From an uncultured Bacilli bacterium (GTDB taxonomy: Bacteria; Bacillota_I; Bacilli_A; RFN20; CAG-288): 25,278 nucleotides of DNA. Below, piece by piece: positions 1-8,496 of this stretch; positions within the stretch are counted from its first letter, which is position 1, and every line of letters starts with the position of its first letter. A program made the translations under genes and the position numbers. Below the pieces are notes generated by a model. The model had not been told where the DNA came from. It saw only the letters and a list, made by a program, of their open reading frames with translations, and searched no databases. Location: NCBI GenBank assembly GCA_934725685.1, contig CAKVBX010000025.1:1-25278 (forward strand), in the 5' to 3' direction.

Positions 1-180
1 ACTAGTCCAAGAAGGTAATCCTCAATTGTTATGTACACTTTTTTCAATGTGTCCTTGACAAAGGGTACACATCACCTCTCTCCCGGAAACACGCAAACGA
101 TGTCCTGACCTTTTTCAGTCTACTGACCTGTAAAAAGACGATGCAATTTTGTTCCGTTACGCAGTGAAGAATCGGAAGCC
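1..180. other. left-edge non-coding stretch
   Basis: I see no coding frame here: the frames I read are closed by stops within a few tens of codons. Two GTACAC hexamers lie at 33-38 and 65-70, and between them is AAT-GTGTCC-TTGACA-like sequence. It could be the worn end of a mobile element or an upstream control region, but nothing supports a firm call. It lies just outside the terminator at 181-227. Confidence 0.4.
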
Positions 181-227
181 GAACAAAAAATCCTAAGTCC
201 GCAAAAAAGGCTTAGGATTTTTTGTTC
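181..227. terminator. bidirectional intrinsic terminator of the minus-strand operon
   Basis: This is a perfect 17-bp inverted repeat: GAACAAAAAATCCTAAG at 181-197 and CTTAGGATTTTTTGTTC at 211-227, with a 13-nt loop. The A-run in one arm and T-run in the other give a U-tract on either strand. It starts 6 bp beyond the stop codon at 233, so it fits as the end of the seven-gene minus-strand operon and can also stop transcription entering from the left. Confidence 0.85.
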
Positions 228-232
228 ATAGC

Positions 233-1033
233 TCAGTATAAAGCAGAAGCCTGAATCATGCCGTAGAAGAGAATGGCAGAAGCGAAGAAGAGAACTGAAA
301 GAAGGAGGAAAGCTTTTCCGGTGAAGGAAGAAGAGAAAGCTTTCTTTCTTAAGAGAACGGCTCCGATCATGGATGTGAGGGAACCGCAGATGATTAACGG
401 GAAAGCAAAGCCACCTAAGGAATAGTTTTCGACTAAGACACCGGAGAAAGGATAGAAGAGAAGCGGAAGGATACAGAGTGCAGCAGTGAGAAGATTGTCA
501 GCGAGCTTCTTTCCTTTGGTGAAAGTGAGGAAGACCGAGACAAAACTATAGAGCATCACCGGAATCACAAGGAGGAGACAAAGAAAGCCGTTCACTTCTG
601 AAACTTCTAGGACGGCAGGACGGAGCGGAACGAGGGTAAAGGCGGCATAGAAGAAAGCAATCGTAAGATAATACATGGAGTTGGTCAGATCTTCAAAGGC
701 GTAGTTCTTCGGATGGAGATACCATTTGACATCATAGAGATACGTGAAGAGAGCAGCGACCATGGCTGAGACGAGGAACAGAAGGAACAGGATGAGTCCG
801 AAGTATCCGTATCCTCTGTCTCCGAGGAAATTCGGATTGTTTCTGTTTCCGTAGACAAGGGCGAGGACAAAAAGAGTGAGTAAAGAAGCGAAGGAAAGAA
901 GAAGGAGGAAGAGGGCCATCCCCTTCTCTTTCTTCGTCCGTTTCGGATTCTCTTTCTTCTCTTCCTTCTTCTCGAGGAAGGTCAGTTTGTCCCAGTCGGT
1001 GCCGGCAAAGATTTCTTTTTCGTTTTCTTCCAT
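233..1033 (-). CDS. 7-TM integral membrane protein, function unknown
   Basis: I do not recognise the family. The 266-aa product has about 37 charged, presumably cytoplasmic N-terminal residues rich in Glu and Lys, then about seven hydrophobic segments (beginning MALFLLLLSF, YFGLILFLLF, YYLTIAFFYA, FLCLLLVIPV, LLTAALCILP, FPLIICGSLT and AFLLLSVLFF). The start chosen is the ATG at 1031-1033 (MEENEKEIF). It lies only 7 bp past the yhaM stop, and the stop region supplies a GAGG-like ribosome site. Longer in-frame extensions would run far into yhaM and read as low-complexity Ser/Arg. It is the last gene of the operon, followed at once by the hairpin at 181-227. No catalytic motif is visible, so no function is proposed. 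Confidence 0.75.
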   Translation of the reverse strand: MEENEKEIFAGTDWDKLTFLEKKEEKKENPKRTKKEKGMALFLLLLSFASLLTLFVLALVYGNRNNPNFLGDRGYGYFGLILFLLFLVSAMVAALFTYLYDVKWYLHPKNYAFEDLTNSMYYLTIAFFYAAFTLVPLRPAVLEVSEVNGFLCLLLVIPVMLYSFVSVFLTFTKGKKLADNLLTAALCILPLLFYPFSGVLVENYSLGGFAFPLIICGSLTSMIGAVLLRKKAFSSSFTGKAFLLLSVLFFASAILFYGMIQASALY

Positions 1034-1040
1034 AACGGCC

Positions 1041-2000
1041 TCACTTTTTGTTCTTGAAACTGATCGGCTTATAGAAGGCCTGGTTATCCATCCAGAGAAT
1101 CTTCTGAGTGAAATCGCCTTCTTCGGTCGTCTCATAAGTGGTGCGGAGAAGCTCGAGCTTGGAGTCGAGTTCATCGAGGCAGTGTAAGACAAAAGCCTCT
1201 GCGGTCATCGGAACCTTGGCGGAACCGAATTCCGGTTTTCCGTGATGGGCGAGAATCATATGAGTGAGGACAGTGAGCTTCTCTTTGTCGATGGCAAGCT
1301 CCTCTCCCTTCTTCTGTACCATCATCGCACCGATATAGATATGACCGAGAAGGTTTCCTTCCGCGGTGTAGTTGACAGCCTTGTAGCCGGAGAGTTCCTT
1401 GGTCTTTCCGATATCGTGGAGCAAAGAACCGGCAATCAGATAATCCCGATTGAGATAGTGATACTGATCGGCGACTTTGATGGCCATGGCGCAGATGGAG
1501 AGCGAATGGAAGAGAAGTCCGCCCATATAAGAGTGGTGGACGACCACGCCGGCAGGATAGTGGACATAATCGTCATAGATATCGTGAATCAGAGACTCGG
1601 TGAGATTCTTGAGCTCCGGGTCGGCGATGAGTCCTAAGTATTCGTCAAGCTTCGCCCGAAGTTTCCCTAAGTCGTAGGGAGCGGTCGGAATGAAGCGGGA
1701 CATATCGACTTCATCGTCGCGAAGCGCTTCGACATCGTTGATCTTGAGCTGGGGATGTCCTTTGAAGACCTGGTAGAGGCCGTCGATCCGGATGATGGCA
1801 CCGGGGACGATGGTTGTGATATCGACATCGTCAAGAGACCACTTTCTCGCTTCCAACGTACCGCTGCAGTCCTGAAGGAGAACGGTGTAGTACGGAGAGC
1901 CTTTGCTGTCCAAGGCTCTTGTGACCTGTTTGACCATGAAGGTCTGTCCGTTCACAGGTCCGCCGCCGTCGCGGTAGCATTCAATAATATCTTTAATCAT
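1041..2000 (-). CDS. yhaM: 3'-5' exoribonuclease YhaM family (OB fold + HD domain)
   Basis: The 319-aa protein has the YhaM architecture: an N-terminal OB-fold nucleic-acid-binding domain (about residues 20-90) and a C-terminal HD-type metal-dependent phosphohydrolase domain (about 150-285). Visible metal-site residues are HH at 155-156, H165, the HD pair at 195-196 in LLHDIGKTKEL, H220, HH at 252-253 and an Asp near 276. Length is close to the usual 310-320 aa. Family members degrade RNA and single-stranded DNA from the 3' end in the cytoplasm. The ATG at 1998-2000 overlaps the recX stop by 8 bp, with GAGGAGG about 12 nt upstream, so translation is probably coupled to recX. Confidence 0.93.
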   Translation of the reverse strand: MIKDIIECYRDGGGPVNGQTFMVKQVTRALDSKGSPYYTVLLQDCSGTLEARKWSLDDVDITTIVPGAIIRIDGLYQVFKGHPQLKINDVEALRDDEVDMSRFIPTAPYDLGKLRAKLDEYLGLIADPELKNLTESLIHDIYDDYVHYPAGVVVHHSYMGGLLFHSLSICAMAIKVADQYHYLNRDYLIAGSLLHDIGKTKELSGYKAVNYTAEGNLLGHIYIGAMMVQKKGEELAIDKEKLTVLTHMILAHHGKPEFGSAKVPMTAEAFVLHCLDELDSKLELLRTTYETTEEGDFTQKILWMDNQAFYKPISFKNKK

Positions 2001-2865
2001 GGAAACTGTAATCCTCCTCTTTCATTATCGCTTCAATCTTGGAATATTTGTATCCGCTCCATAACAGTTGATTGAAAAATGCATCTTTCCGTTTTTGGGG
2101 ATCCAAATATTTTTTCATCACTGCATTATAGCATTTTGCGGCATCCTTCCTAAGTAGAAGATCGCAATTCTCGGCATCTTGCCTCTTTTCTTCCTCGCTC
2201 TTTCCGTTTTCATAATCATCCATGGCATTCTGGATGTCAGCGAGGGCAAAGCCTCTCCGTATTAAAAGGCAAATAATCTGCTCCTCCCGTTTCCTGGGAG
2301 AGACATTCTTTCTTTTTCTACACTCTTTTTCGACGAGGAGAGGAAGAGCTTCCTTTCCGTCACTAAGAAGGGAGGTGATTTCTTCCGAGGAAAGGATATC
2401 TTCGCCGATGCCTCTCTTTTTCAGTTCCGAAAGGAAGTATCTCCGCCCATATCCTTTTTCGGCCCTGCTCTCGATGAAATCCAGGGCATAATCCTGATCC
2501 GAAAGGATGTGGGATTCCAAATAGGGGAGTAAGAGACTGTCGATTTGTTTCTCATTCAGCCTGAACTTTTCCTTCAGCCGTTTCTTTGTCTCCTTGACCG
2601 TGTATCTTCCACGGGAAAGAAGAAGGGAAAGATAAGATTTGGCCTTGGAAAGTTTTTCCTCGTTTTTCAAATGCTGATATTCTTTTTTGCTCAGCACTTT
2701 TCCGGGATAGTAGTAGCCATCGGCGTAGACTTCCTGTGAGAGAGTCAAAACATCATGTTGCAGCGTGAGAAGGACTTTTCCTTTCTCGACAGTGACATCG
2801 AGGATAGGATAGCCTTCAGAAGCGGTGCCGGATTGCTTTTCTGTAGACGTGCATGATTCGTTCAT
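1993..2865 (-). CDS. recX: RecX-family regulator of RecA
   Basis: The 290-aa protein resembles RecX, which binds RecA filaments and limits their activity. It is built of three-helix repeats; recognisable stretches are ARSYLS-like AKSYLSLLLSRGRYTVKETK, the DYALDFIESRAEKGYGRRY motif, and the repeats containing LLIRRGFALADIQNAM and LWSGYKYSKIEAIM. The start is the ATG at 2863-2865 (MNESCTSTEK): AAGGAG lies 7 nt upstream (AAGGAGACATACTATG). An upstream ATG at 2916 has no such site. With this start the gene overlaps the 3' end of the glycosyltransferase gene by 50 bp. At 290 aa it is longer than typical RecX (150-270 aa), with an extended N-terminus before the first repeat. Confidence 0.88.
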   Translation of the reverse strand: MNESCTSTEKQSGTASEGYPILDVTVEKGKVLLTLQHDVLTLSQEVYADGYYYPGKVLSKKEYQHLKNEEKLSKAKSYLSLLLSRGRYTVKETKKRLKEKFRLNEKQIDSLLLPYLESHILSDQDYALDFIESRAEKGYGRRYFLSELKKRGIGEDILSSEEITSLLSDGKEALPLLVEKECRKRKNVSPRKREEQIICLLIRRGFALADIQNAMDDYENGKSEEEKRQDAENCDLLLRKDAAKCYNAVMKKYLDPQKRKDAFFNQLLWSGYKYSKIEAIMKEEDYSFHD

Positions 2866-3994
2866 AGTATGTCTCCTTGCTGAACAGATAGTTGTTTCTC
2901 CGCTTTGCGGCTTCAATCAGCCGCTTCCTCTCTTCCGCCGTGAGGGAGAGGACTTCATCGATGCGGTCGATGAGGGAATCGAGGTCATCGTAGTAGAAGC
3001 CGGTGACGCCGTCCTGAATCAGAAATTCGAGATTGAAATCGAATTTTGCAAGAATCGGGCAGGAACTTGCAATCGCCTCCGAGTAGGTGAGCCCCTGGGT
3101 CTCGCTCAAAGAGGCAGAGACAAAGACATCTGCCATCTGGTAATAAAAGGTGGTATCTTCGTGCGGTACCATACCCATAAAGAGGATGGAGTCCTTGAAA
3201 GATAGTTCTTCCTTCACTTCCTTCAGGCGTTCCAATTCCGGTCCGCCGCCGACGATGAGAAGGGCGGTGCGGGAATCGTTGTATCTCAGGCAGTATCCGT
3301 TGAAGCCGCGCATGACCTCTTCGACATTCTTCTCCTCGGCCACTCTTCCGAGATAGAGAAGGATCCGTTTTCCTTCGAGATCATATTCTTTGCGGAACCA
3401 CTTTTCCCGTTCCCTGTCCCGCTCTTTACTATAGGAAGAAAGATCGATGGCATTCGGAACGACATTGATATAACGCCTTACCCCATATCCTAACAGGATT
3501 TTTCTTGATTTAATGGAAGGGGTGATGATTTCTCCGTTCATGGAAAGGATCCGTTTCACTAAGGATACGATGACTTTCTGCATATAGCGTTCCGACACTT
3601 TGGTGTGGGAGACATAGTTGGAGTAGTCAGCGTAACTGGTGTGATAGGTATAGACTAAGGGGACATCGAAAAGTTTGGCACAGATTCTTCCGAAAATGGA
3701 AATGCCGAATTCCTGTTGGATATGAAAGAGATCAAACTTGATCTTCTTCAGTTCCCGATAGGCTTTCTGATTGAAGAAGAAGGACATCCTATAATCGTAG
3801 AGAAAGGATAAAGAAGCACCGGGAATCCGCATGATGCCATTCTCGAAGGTGAATTTCTTCTGCCCTTTGAGTCCGGTGGTGACAACAATCACTTCATGAC
3901 CATGTTCGACTAGGACATCCCGGAGGATCTTGGTGGCTGTCGCCACCCCGTTGAGATCCGGAAAATAGGTGTCCGTAAAAATCCCGATGATCAT
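2816..3994 (-). CDS. GT4-family glycosyltransferase, likely diacylglycerol glucosyltransferase
   Basis: The 392-aa protein shows a GT-B fold, CAZy family GT4 layout. The N-terminal Rossmann half starts MIIGIFTDTYFPDLNGVAT, the typical opening of processive and non-processive diacylglycerol alpha-glucosyltransferases, and has YTYHTSYADY near 115-124. The C-terminal donor half has GRVAEEKN (216-223), VGGGPELERL (248-257) and the acid/base EX7E motif, E298 to E306 in SETQGLTYSE. It would move a sugar from a nucleotide donor to a membrane lipid at the cytoplasmic face. Its start overlaps the stop of the upstream flippase-like gene by 4 bp (ATGA), and its end overlaps recX. The tight pairing with the membrane protein supports a glycolipid role, but acceptor and sugar cannot be read from sequence. 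Confidence 0.88.
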   Translation of the reverse strand: MIIGIFTDTYFPDLNGVATATKILRDVLVEHGHEVIVVTTGLKGQKKFTFENGIMRIPGASLSFLYDYRMSFFFNQKAYRELKKIKFDLFHIQQEFGISIFGRICAKLFDVPLVYTYHTSYADYSNYVSHTKVSERYMQKVIVSLVKRILSMNGEIITPSIKSRKILLGYGVRRYINVVPNAIDLSSYSKERDREREKWFRKEYDLEGKRILLYLGRVAEEKNVEEVMRGFNGYCLRYNDSRTALLIVGGGPELERLKEVKEELSFKDSILFMGMVPHEDTTFYYQMADVFVSASLSETQGLTYSEAIASSCPILAKFDFNLEFLIQDGVTGFYYDDLDSLIDRIDEVLSLTAEERKRLIEAAKRRNNYLFSKETYYERIMHVYRKAIRHRF

Positions 3995-5529
3995 CGTTTT
4001 TCCTCCGGACCATCATTATCGGAAGTGCTTCTCTGTTCTTTTTTGGCCTGTCTATCTTTTCTGTGCTGGATTTTGGCGAGTTTCTTCACCCGTTTCTTTT
4101 TCCGTTGCTCGGCAAAGAAGCGGTTATCTTTCTGGGTCTCTTTTTCGATTTCTTCCTTCGAAGGAGTCGCTTCTACCATCCTCTTATATTCTTCGGCGAC
4201 CTGAGCAAGATTGGCTTTCTCTTTTAGAAGGGCTTCATCGAGTTCCTGTTCTTGAGGTTCTTCTTCACTTTGTTCTTCCATCTCCTCTTTCAGAGAGCGG
4301 AAAGAATCGGCAATCTCTTCCTTGGAGAGCAGAGGCTGACGGTATTTTCCGCCGCGGTGATGGATTTCCTTCAGATAAGAGATGGTCTCCTCATCCGCCC
4401 CCTGGATTTCGGAGAGTTCGAGGTCATAGATTTTTTTAGTGCTGGCAAGGAGTCCGCTCTTCTTCGGCGTACCATGATAGAGAAGACTGGTGAGGATACC
4501 GATGAAGAAGACGGAATAGAAAGTGAGGATTCTCCAAAGGATATTGGCAGCACTCGCCGTGGTCTCCGGACTGGAGACAGCAGCGACATCCTTTAAGAAA
4601 TAGGAGAAAGTGTCCTGGAAGGTAACTTCGGGAGCACCGACAGTCAAAAAGGAAGATAAAACATTGACGAATCCGCTCCCGGTGATGGACTGAGCGAAGA
4701 AGTCCGGTGAGGAGAGAAGGCTTGGAACAAGCGAGACGAAGACAAAAAAGGGAAGCATGCCGAGCAAGAAGAGACGCAAAAGGTTTAGCCCGAGGACTTC
4801 CAAAACCGGTCCCCAGTTCTGTTTCATGCGCTTCATCTCGATTCGGTAGGTCGCAAACTGGACCGTCAGACGTTTTCTCGTCTGTTCCGGATTGCGGAGG
4901 AGATGGAGTTTTCCTAAAACGTTGATGCCGGAATTGAGAAAGAGACGGTGGAGCGGTCTACAATAGGCAAGAAGTATGGCACCGACTAAAAAGAGAAGCT
5001 GTACGCCCATGCCGATGAGGACAAGGTAAAGGAGCTTCATATCCCAAAGGATGGCCAAGGGAACATTCTTCATGATCGGATAGCCGGCGAGGATGATGAC
5101 GAGGGAATAGAGGCAGAGGGAGAGCTGATAGAGGAGGAAGTTCATGGTGAGGATGCTCGCCGCCTCCGAATTCTTCACATTCTGCCGTTGAAAGGTGACT
5201 GCTTGAAGCAAGGGAGCCGCGCTTCTAACGTAGACACTGACCATGCCGGCGGACATGGTGTTGAGCAATCCCTGGTGGAAAGGATATCGGGGATAATAGA
5301 GCTTTGTAAGAATTGTGAGGGAAAGGGAATCGAGGACGATGGTGAAAAGAACAATCAAAAAGCCTAACGCAAGAGGAATTGCTCTTGCGTTAGACAGTAC
5401 CGCAAAGGTCTTTTTGGGATCATCCTTGAGGATATAGTAGAAAGCGAGTATGGTCAGGCCAAGGAAGAAGATGATCTGAACGATCAGCTTCAGATGCTTT
5501 GCCTTCCCCTTTTCCTGACTTTTTTCCAT
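3991..5529 (-). CDS. flippase-like integral membrane protein (LPG_synthase_TM / UPF0104) with long charged C-terminal tail
   Basis: The 512-aa protein has a polytopic membrane domain (about residues 14-365) of the lysylphosphatidylglycerol-synthase TM-region type. Signs are the RSAAPLLQAVTFQRQN segment after the third helix (the family usually has TPxxxGGQP here), ILTMNFLLYQ, the TVGAPEVTF stretch in place of the usual late PGxxGxxE loop, and the final WRILTFYSVFFIGI helix. The C-terminal ~145 residues are hydrophilic and rich in Glu, Lys and Gln, ending KKKRVKKLAKIQHRKDRQAK; I know no domain there. The start codon lies 6 bp beyond gltX and has a weak ribosome site, so translation probably depends on coupling. 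Paired with the GT4 gene it may help flip or make a glycolipid. A decayed paralogue lies at 8497-9547. Confidence 0.85.
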   Translation of the reverse strand: MEKSQEKGKAKHLKLIVQIIFFLGLTILAFYYILKDDPKKTFAVLSNARAIPLALGFLIVLFTIVLDSLSLTILTKLYYPRYPFHQGLLNTMSAGMVSVYVRSAAPLLQAVTFQRQNVKNSEAASILTMNFLLYQLSLCLYSLVIILAGYPIMKNVPLAILWDMKLLYLVLIGMGVQLLFLVGAILLAYCRPLHRLFLNSGINVLGKLHLLRNPEQTRKRLTVQFATYRIEMKRMKQNWGPVLEVLGLNLLRLFLLGMLPFFVFVSLVPSLLSSPDFFAQSITGSGFVNVLSSFLTVGAPEVTFQDTFSYFLKDVAAVSSPETTASAANILWRILTFYSVFFIGILTSLLYHGTPKKSGLLASTKKIYDLELSEIQGADEETISYLKEIHHRGGKYRQPLLSKEEIADSFRSLKEEMEEQSEEEPQEQELDEALLKEKANLAQVAEEYKRMVEATPSKEEIEKETQKDNRFFAEQRKKKRVKKLAKIQHRKDRQAKKEQRSTSDNDGPEEKR

Positions 5530-5535
5530 AGGGGA

Positions 5536-7209
5536 TCAGAGAAGATGTTCGACTTCCTCGATACGGCGTCCGATTTCCTCTTTGCCTAAGATTTTCAGGA
5601 CATCGAAGAGCTTCGGAGACTGGGTGGAAGCACAGAGGGCGACACGGACTAAGGAGATGCAGTCCGCATACCAGCCGTTATAGGCAGTCGGATTCTTCTT
5701 GTAGACTTTTCTGTCGTCGATGAAGTTATGGCGGAGACCGAGTTCCTTCATGGAAGCGAACCAGGTATTCTCATCCTGATTGGCGAGGTCGAGACTCTGA
5801 TAGAAGTCATCGAGGACGGCCTTGATGATGTCATGGGAAATGAATTCGTTGAAGGGAAGCGGACTAGCCTTGATGAGGTTATCGTACTGATCCGGATAGA
5901 AGAAGCGGATTTTCGGAAGGACATCCGAGAATTTCTCATAGTCCTTTCTCGGCTTCTCCTGGTCTCTTTCGATGTTGATGATACTCTCGAAGCGGTCGCG
6001 GTCGCTTTCAATCAGGGAAGCGAGTTCCGGAGAGTATTCCTTGGCCCACTGATCGGCCTGATCAGTGAAGGTCTTCTTATCGAAGTTGGCGAGGACTTCC
6101 TTGGAGATGTTGTTGAGTTTCGGCATGTCGAAAAGAGCGCCGTCGAGGGAGAATTTATCGAAGGAGAGTTTGAAGTCATTCATGTCCCCCTTCGGATTAG
6201 CCATGAGCCACTCCTCGAAGTTGGAATTGGCGATGGTCATCAGGTACTTGATGACGCCGTCTCTCGGATAACCCTGTTCGAGGAAGGAAGCGGAAGCCGC
6301 CTCCGGGTCTTTTCTCTTGGAGAGTTTTCTTCTGTTTCCGGTCTCCTTGTCGTTAACCATGATGACAGGAAGATGGGCATATTTCGGAGCAGTCCATCCC
6401 ATGGTCTGGAAGAGCTCGATATGGATTGGAAGAGAGGAAATCCACTCTTCGCCGCGGGTGACGAGGGTCGTTCCCATATAGTGGTCATCGACGAGATGGG
6501 CGAAGTGATAGGTCGGAAGACCATCGCTCTTGAGGATGACGATATCCTGATCGTTCTCCGTCAGATCCATATCACCGCGGATTTCATCGTGGACACGGAC
6601 ATGATTGAGATGGTTGCCCTTGGATTTGAAACGGATGACATAAGGCTTACCGGCCTTGATGTTGGCAATCATCTCATCGAGGGAGAGATGACGGCATCTT
6701 GCATATTCGCCGTAATAACCCGGGATGACTTTGTTGGCTTCCTGGACCATACGGAGTTCATCAAGGTCTTCCTTGGTGCAGAAGCAGGGATAAGCTCTTC
6801 CCTTCTTGATGAGTTCCTTGATGACGATTTTATAGATATCGGCACGCTGAGACTGCTTGTAGGGGCCATAGGCGCCGACTTCATGGTCACCGAAGAAACC
6901 TTCGTCGCTCTCAATGCCGAAGTTCTTCAGCTGTCTCACGAGGTCGAGACCGGTACCGGCAATCTCTCTCTTCTGGTCGGTATCCTCGAGACGGAAGAAA
7001 TAGACGCCGCCGCTCTGCTTGGCGAATTTATGGGCGATCATTGCCGTGAATAAGGATCCGGTATGGAGGAATCCGGTCGGGGAAGGGGCGAAGCGGGTGA
7101 CTTCCGCGCCTTCAGGAAGATTTCTCTTCGGGAATCTCTTGTCAAGGTCCTTGACCGTTTCCTTGATGTCAGGGAAGATCAGTTCTGCAAGTTCTTTGTT
7201 TGTAGCCAT
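5536..7209 (-). CDS. gltX: glutamate--tRNA ligase
   Basis: The 557-aa class I synthetase charges tRNA-Glu with glutamate. The ATP-site HIGH-type motif is APSPTGFLHTGSL (41-53), the KMSKS-type loop is RRKLSKRK (293-300), and the zinc-site pattern CFC (142-144) with CRH (172-174) matches the Cys-x-Cys/Cys-x-His arrangement of bacterial GluRS. It is longer than the ~470-490 aa of many bacterial forms because of a ~37-residue N-terminal extension and an expanded C-terminal half; such ~550-aa forms occur in other Firmicutes. The ATG at 7209 has AGGAG about 10 nt upstream. It lies 34 bp downstream of the YitT gene in the same operon. Whether it is discriminating or not cannot be told here. Confidence 0.96.
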   Translation of the reverse strand: MATNKELAELIFPDIKETVKDLDKRFPKRNLPEGAEVTRFAPSPTGFLHTGSLFTAMIAHKFAKQSGGVYFFRLEDTDQKREIAGTGLDLVRQLKNFGIESDEGFFGDHEVGAYGPYKQSQRADIYKIVIKELIKKGRAYPCFCTKEDLDELRMVQEANKVIPGYYGEYARCRHLSLDEMIANIKAGKPYVIRFKSKGNHLNHVRVHDEIRGDMDLTENDQDIVILKSDGLPTYHFAHLVDDHYMGTTLVTRGEEWISSLPIHIELFQTMGWTAPKYAHLPVIMVNDKETGNRRKLSKRKDPEAASASFLEQGYPRDGVIKYLMTIANSNFEEWLMANPKGDMNDFKLSFDKFSLDGALFDMPKLNNISKEVLANFDKKTFTDQADQWAKEYSPELASLIESDRDRFESIINIERDQEKPRKDYEKFSDVLPKIRFFYPDQYDNLIKASPLPFNEFISHDIIKAVLDDFYQSLDLANQDENTWFASMKELGLRHNFIDDRKVYKKNPTAYNGWYADCISLVRVALCASTQSPKLFDVLKILGKEEIGRRIEEVEHLL

Positions 7210-7243
7210 AAGTTTTGTTCTCCTGTTCTATGTGTTAAATGAA

Positions 7244-8332
7244 TTATTCGATCGGCTTGATGTAGAAACGTCCGTAGACCTGAGAGAGGTCCTGGACGGT
7301 GATAAAGCTCTGAGGATCGGCCGCCTTGACAATCTTGATGGCCTTCTTGGCTTCCGGTTTGGAGATAACCATGTAGAGGACAAATTTCTTCTGTCCGGAG
7401 TAAGCGCCTTTACCGTCGATGATGGTGCAGGAATGGGGGAAGGCGTGAATTAGGACCTGAGAGACATTTTCGTCGGACGTGAAGACCTGAATCTCGACTT
7501 TCTTGTTCTTCCTATTGATGAAGTCCATCACCTTGGCCGAGACAAAGGAATAGACGACGGTATAAAGGGCAGAGGAAATAACTTTATTGTTGTCCTGGGT
7601 GTTCCACTCCGGGTTGGCCGTATGGGCGATGACGGAGAGAATGACATAAAGCAAGACGATGCTCATGTTGATGAGGATCAGATATTTTCCGACACCGGTC
7701 GACTTTTTCTCGGAGAAATAGGTCGTCACGATGTCCGTGCCGCCGGTGCAGCTTCCGACCATCATGGCAAGACCGGTGGCAAGACCGGTCGTGATGCCGC
7801 CGAAGAGGGCGCGGGCAAGCATGTCGGTATAGAGATTGAAGGTCTGGGCAATGACGTTATCCGGGATGATGCGGATGAAGAGAGAGCAGAGACCGACGTT
7901 CAGAGCGGTGAAGATAGTGAACTGTTTGCTGATTTTGCGAAAAGCGAAGATAAAGAGAGGAATGTTGATGGCAAAGTAGAGAAGGGAAAGAAGTAGGTTT
8001 TCCAAGTCGAATCCCTGTCCGCCGACGGTGTTGACATTGAAGAAGATGTTGAGCAGTCGGATGATGCATTGGCTGACGCCGGTCGCTCCTCCGCCGATCA
8101 AATGGGTCGGAGAGGCGATATCGGCCGCCGAGATGGTGTCCGGGTTCTGGCTTGCCCAGATTTCCACACATTCCGTGGAGGGGTTGACGAAGCTCTTAAT
8201 GCCGAAGGCGTAGATCAGAGAAGAGAGGACTTCGATGAAGGAAATGTAGACCCAGTTATAGACTCGTTTCTGTTTCGGATGGTCGAAGAGGTAGTCTTCT
8301 GTCCGACTTTTCAGCTTTTTGAACCATTTCAT
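7244..8332 (-). CDS. YitT-family membrane protein (DUF161 + DUF2179)
   Basis: The 362-aa protein has a YitT-type membrane domain with about five to six helices (about residues 25-270). It includes the characteristic GGGATGVSQCIIRLL and GSCTGGTDIVTTYFSEKK loops. A cytoplasmic DUF2179 domain follows (about 275-355, from KVEIQVFTSDENVSQVLI to DLSQVYGRFYIKP). Function of the family is unsettled. The start chosen is the ATG at 8330-8332 (MKWFKKLKSRTE). A longer frame starting with TTG at 8399-8401 is rejected because that TTG is part of the -35 box. The ribosome site is weak (only AGGGA, farther upstream than usual). It is the first gene of the operon and is transcribed away from the lipid cluster. 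Confidence 0.88.
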   Translation of the reverse strand: MKWFKKLKSRTEDYLFDHPKQKRVYNWVYISFIEVLSSLIYAFGIKSFVNPSTECVEIWASQNPDTISAADIASPTHLIGGGATGVSQCIIRLLNIFFNVNTVGGQGFDLENLLLSLLYFAINIPLFIFAFRKISKQFTIFTALNVGLCSLFIRIIPDNVIAQTFNLYTDMLARALFGGITTGLATGLAMMVGSCTGGTDIVTTYFSEKKSTGVGKYLILINMSIVLLYVILSVIAHTANPEWNTQDNNKVISSALYTVVYSFVSAKVMDFINRKNKKVEIQVFTSDENVSQVLIHAFPHSCTIIDGKGAYSGQKKFVLYMVISKPEAKKAIKIVKAADPQSFITVQDLSQVYGRFYIKPIE

Positions 8333-8373
8333 AAATGTGTGTTTGTTGTCCCTATTCAATATATATCCTATAT

Positions 8374-8401
8374 ATGATATATTTTTCGAAATCTTTTTCA
8401 A
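8374..8401 (-). promoter_or_regulatory. sigma-A-type promoter of the yitT-gltX operon
   Basis: On the minus strand TTGAAA (8401-8396) is followed after 16 nt by TATCAT (8379-8374) in a very AT-rich stretch. Transcription would begin about 35 bp before the ATG at 8332. This placement also decides the YitT start, since the upstream TTG lies in the -35 box. Confidence 0.6.
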
Positions 8402-8442
8402 TATTTATCCGCTTTCAGAGCACTTCTCTTCCCCGACAAAGT

Positions 8443-8471
8443 TTGACATATGGGGCTGATTTGGCTATGAC
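8443..8471 (+). promoter_or_regulatory. promoter of the flippase pseudogene / pssA-psd operon
   Basis: A perfect -35 TTGACA (8443-8448) is separated by 17 nt from TATGAC (8466-8471). It lies 26 bp before the ATG of the decayed flippase-like gene and back to back with the yitT promoter. Since no other convincing promoter was noticed before pssA, it may still drive the phospholipid genes through about 1.1 kb of pseudogene leader. Confidence 0.65.
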
Positions 8472-8496
8472 AGGTCACAAAAAAGAAGGGAAGCAT

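Noticed and set aside
5728..7053. 441-codon open frame on the plus strand opposite gltX
   Set aside because: It is fully antisense to a clear glutamyl-tRNA synthetase, lacks family motifs and shows the acidic/hydrophobic bias expected of an antisense shadow.
8333..8401. N-terminal extension of the YitT protein from a TTG at 8401
   Set aside because: That TTG forms part of the -35 box of the likely promoter, so it would not be transcribed; the ATG at 8332 is used instead.
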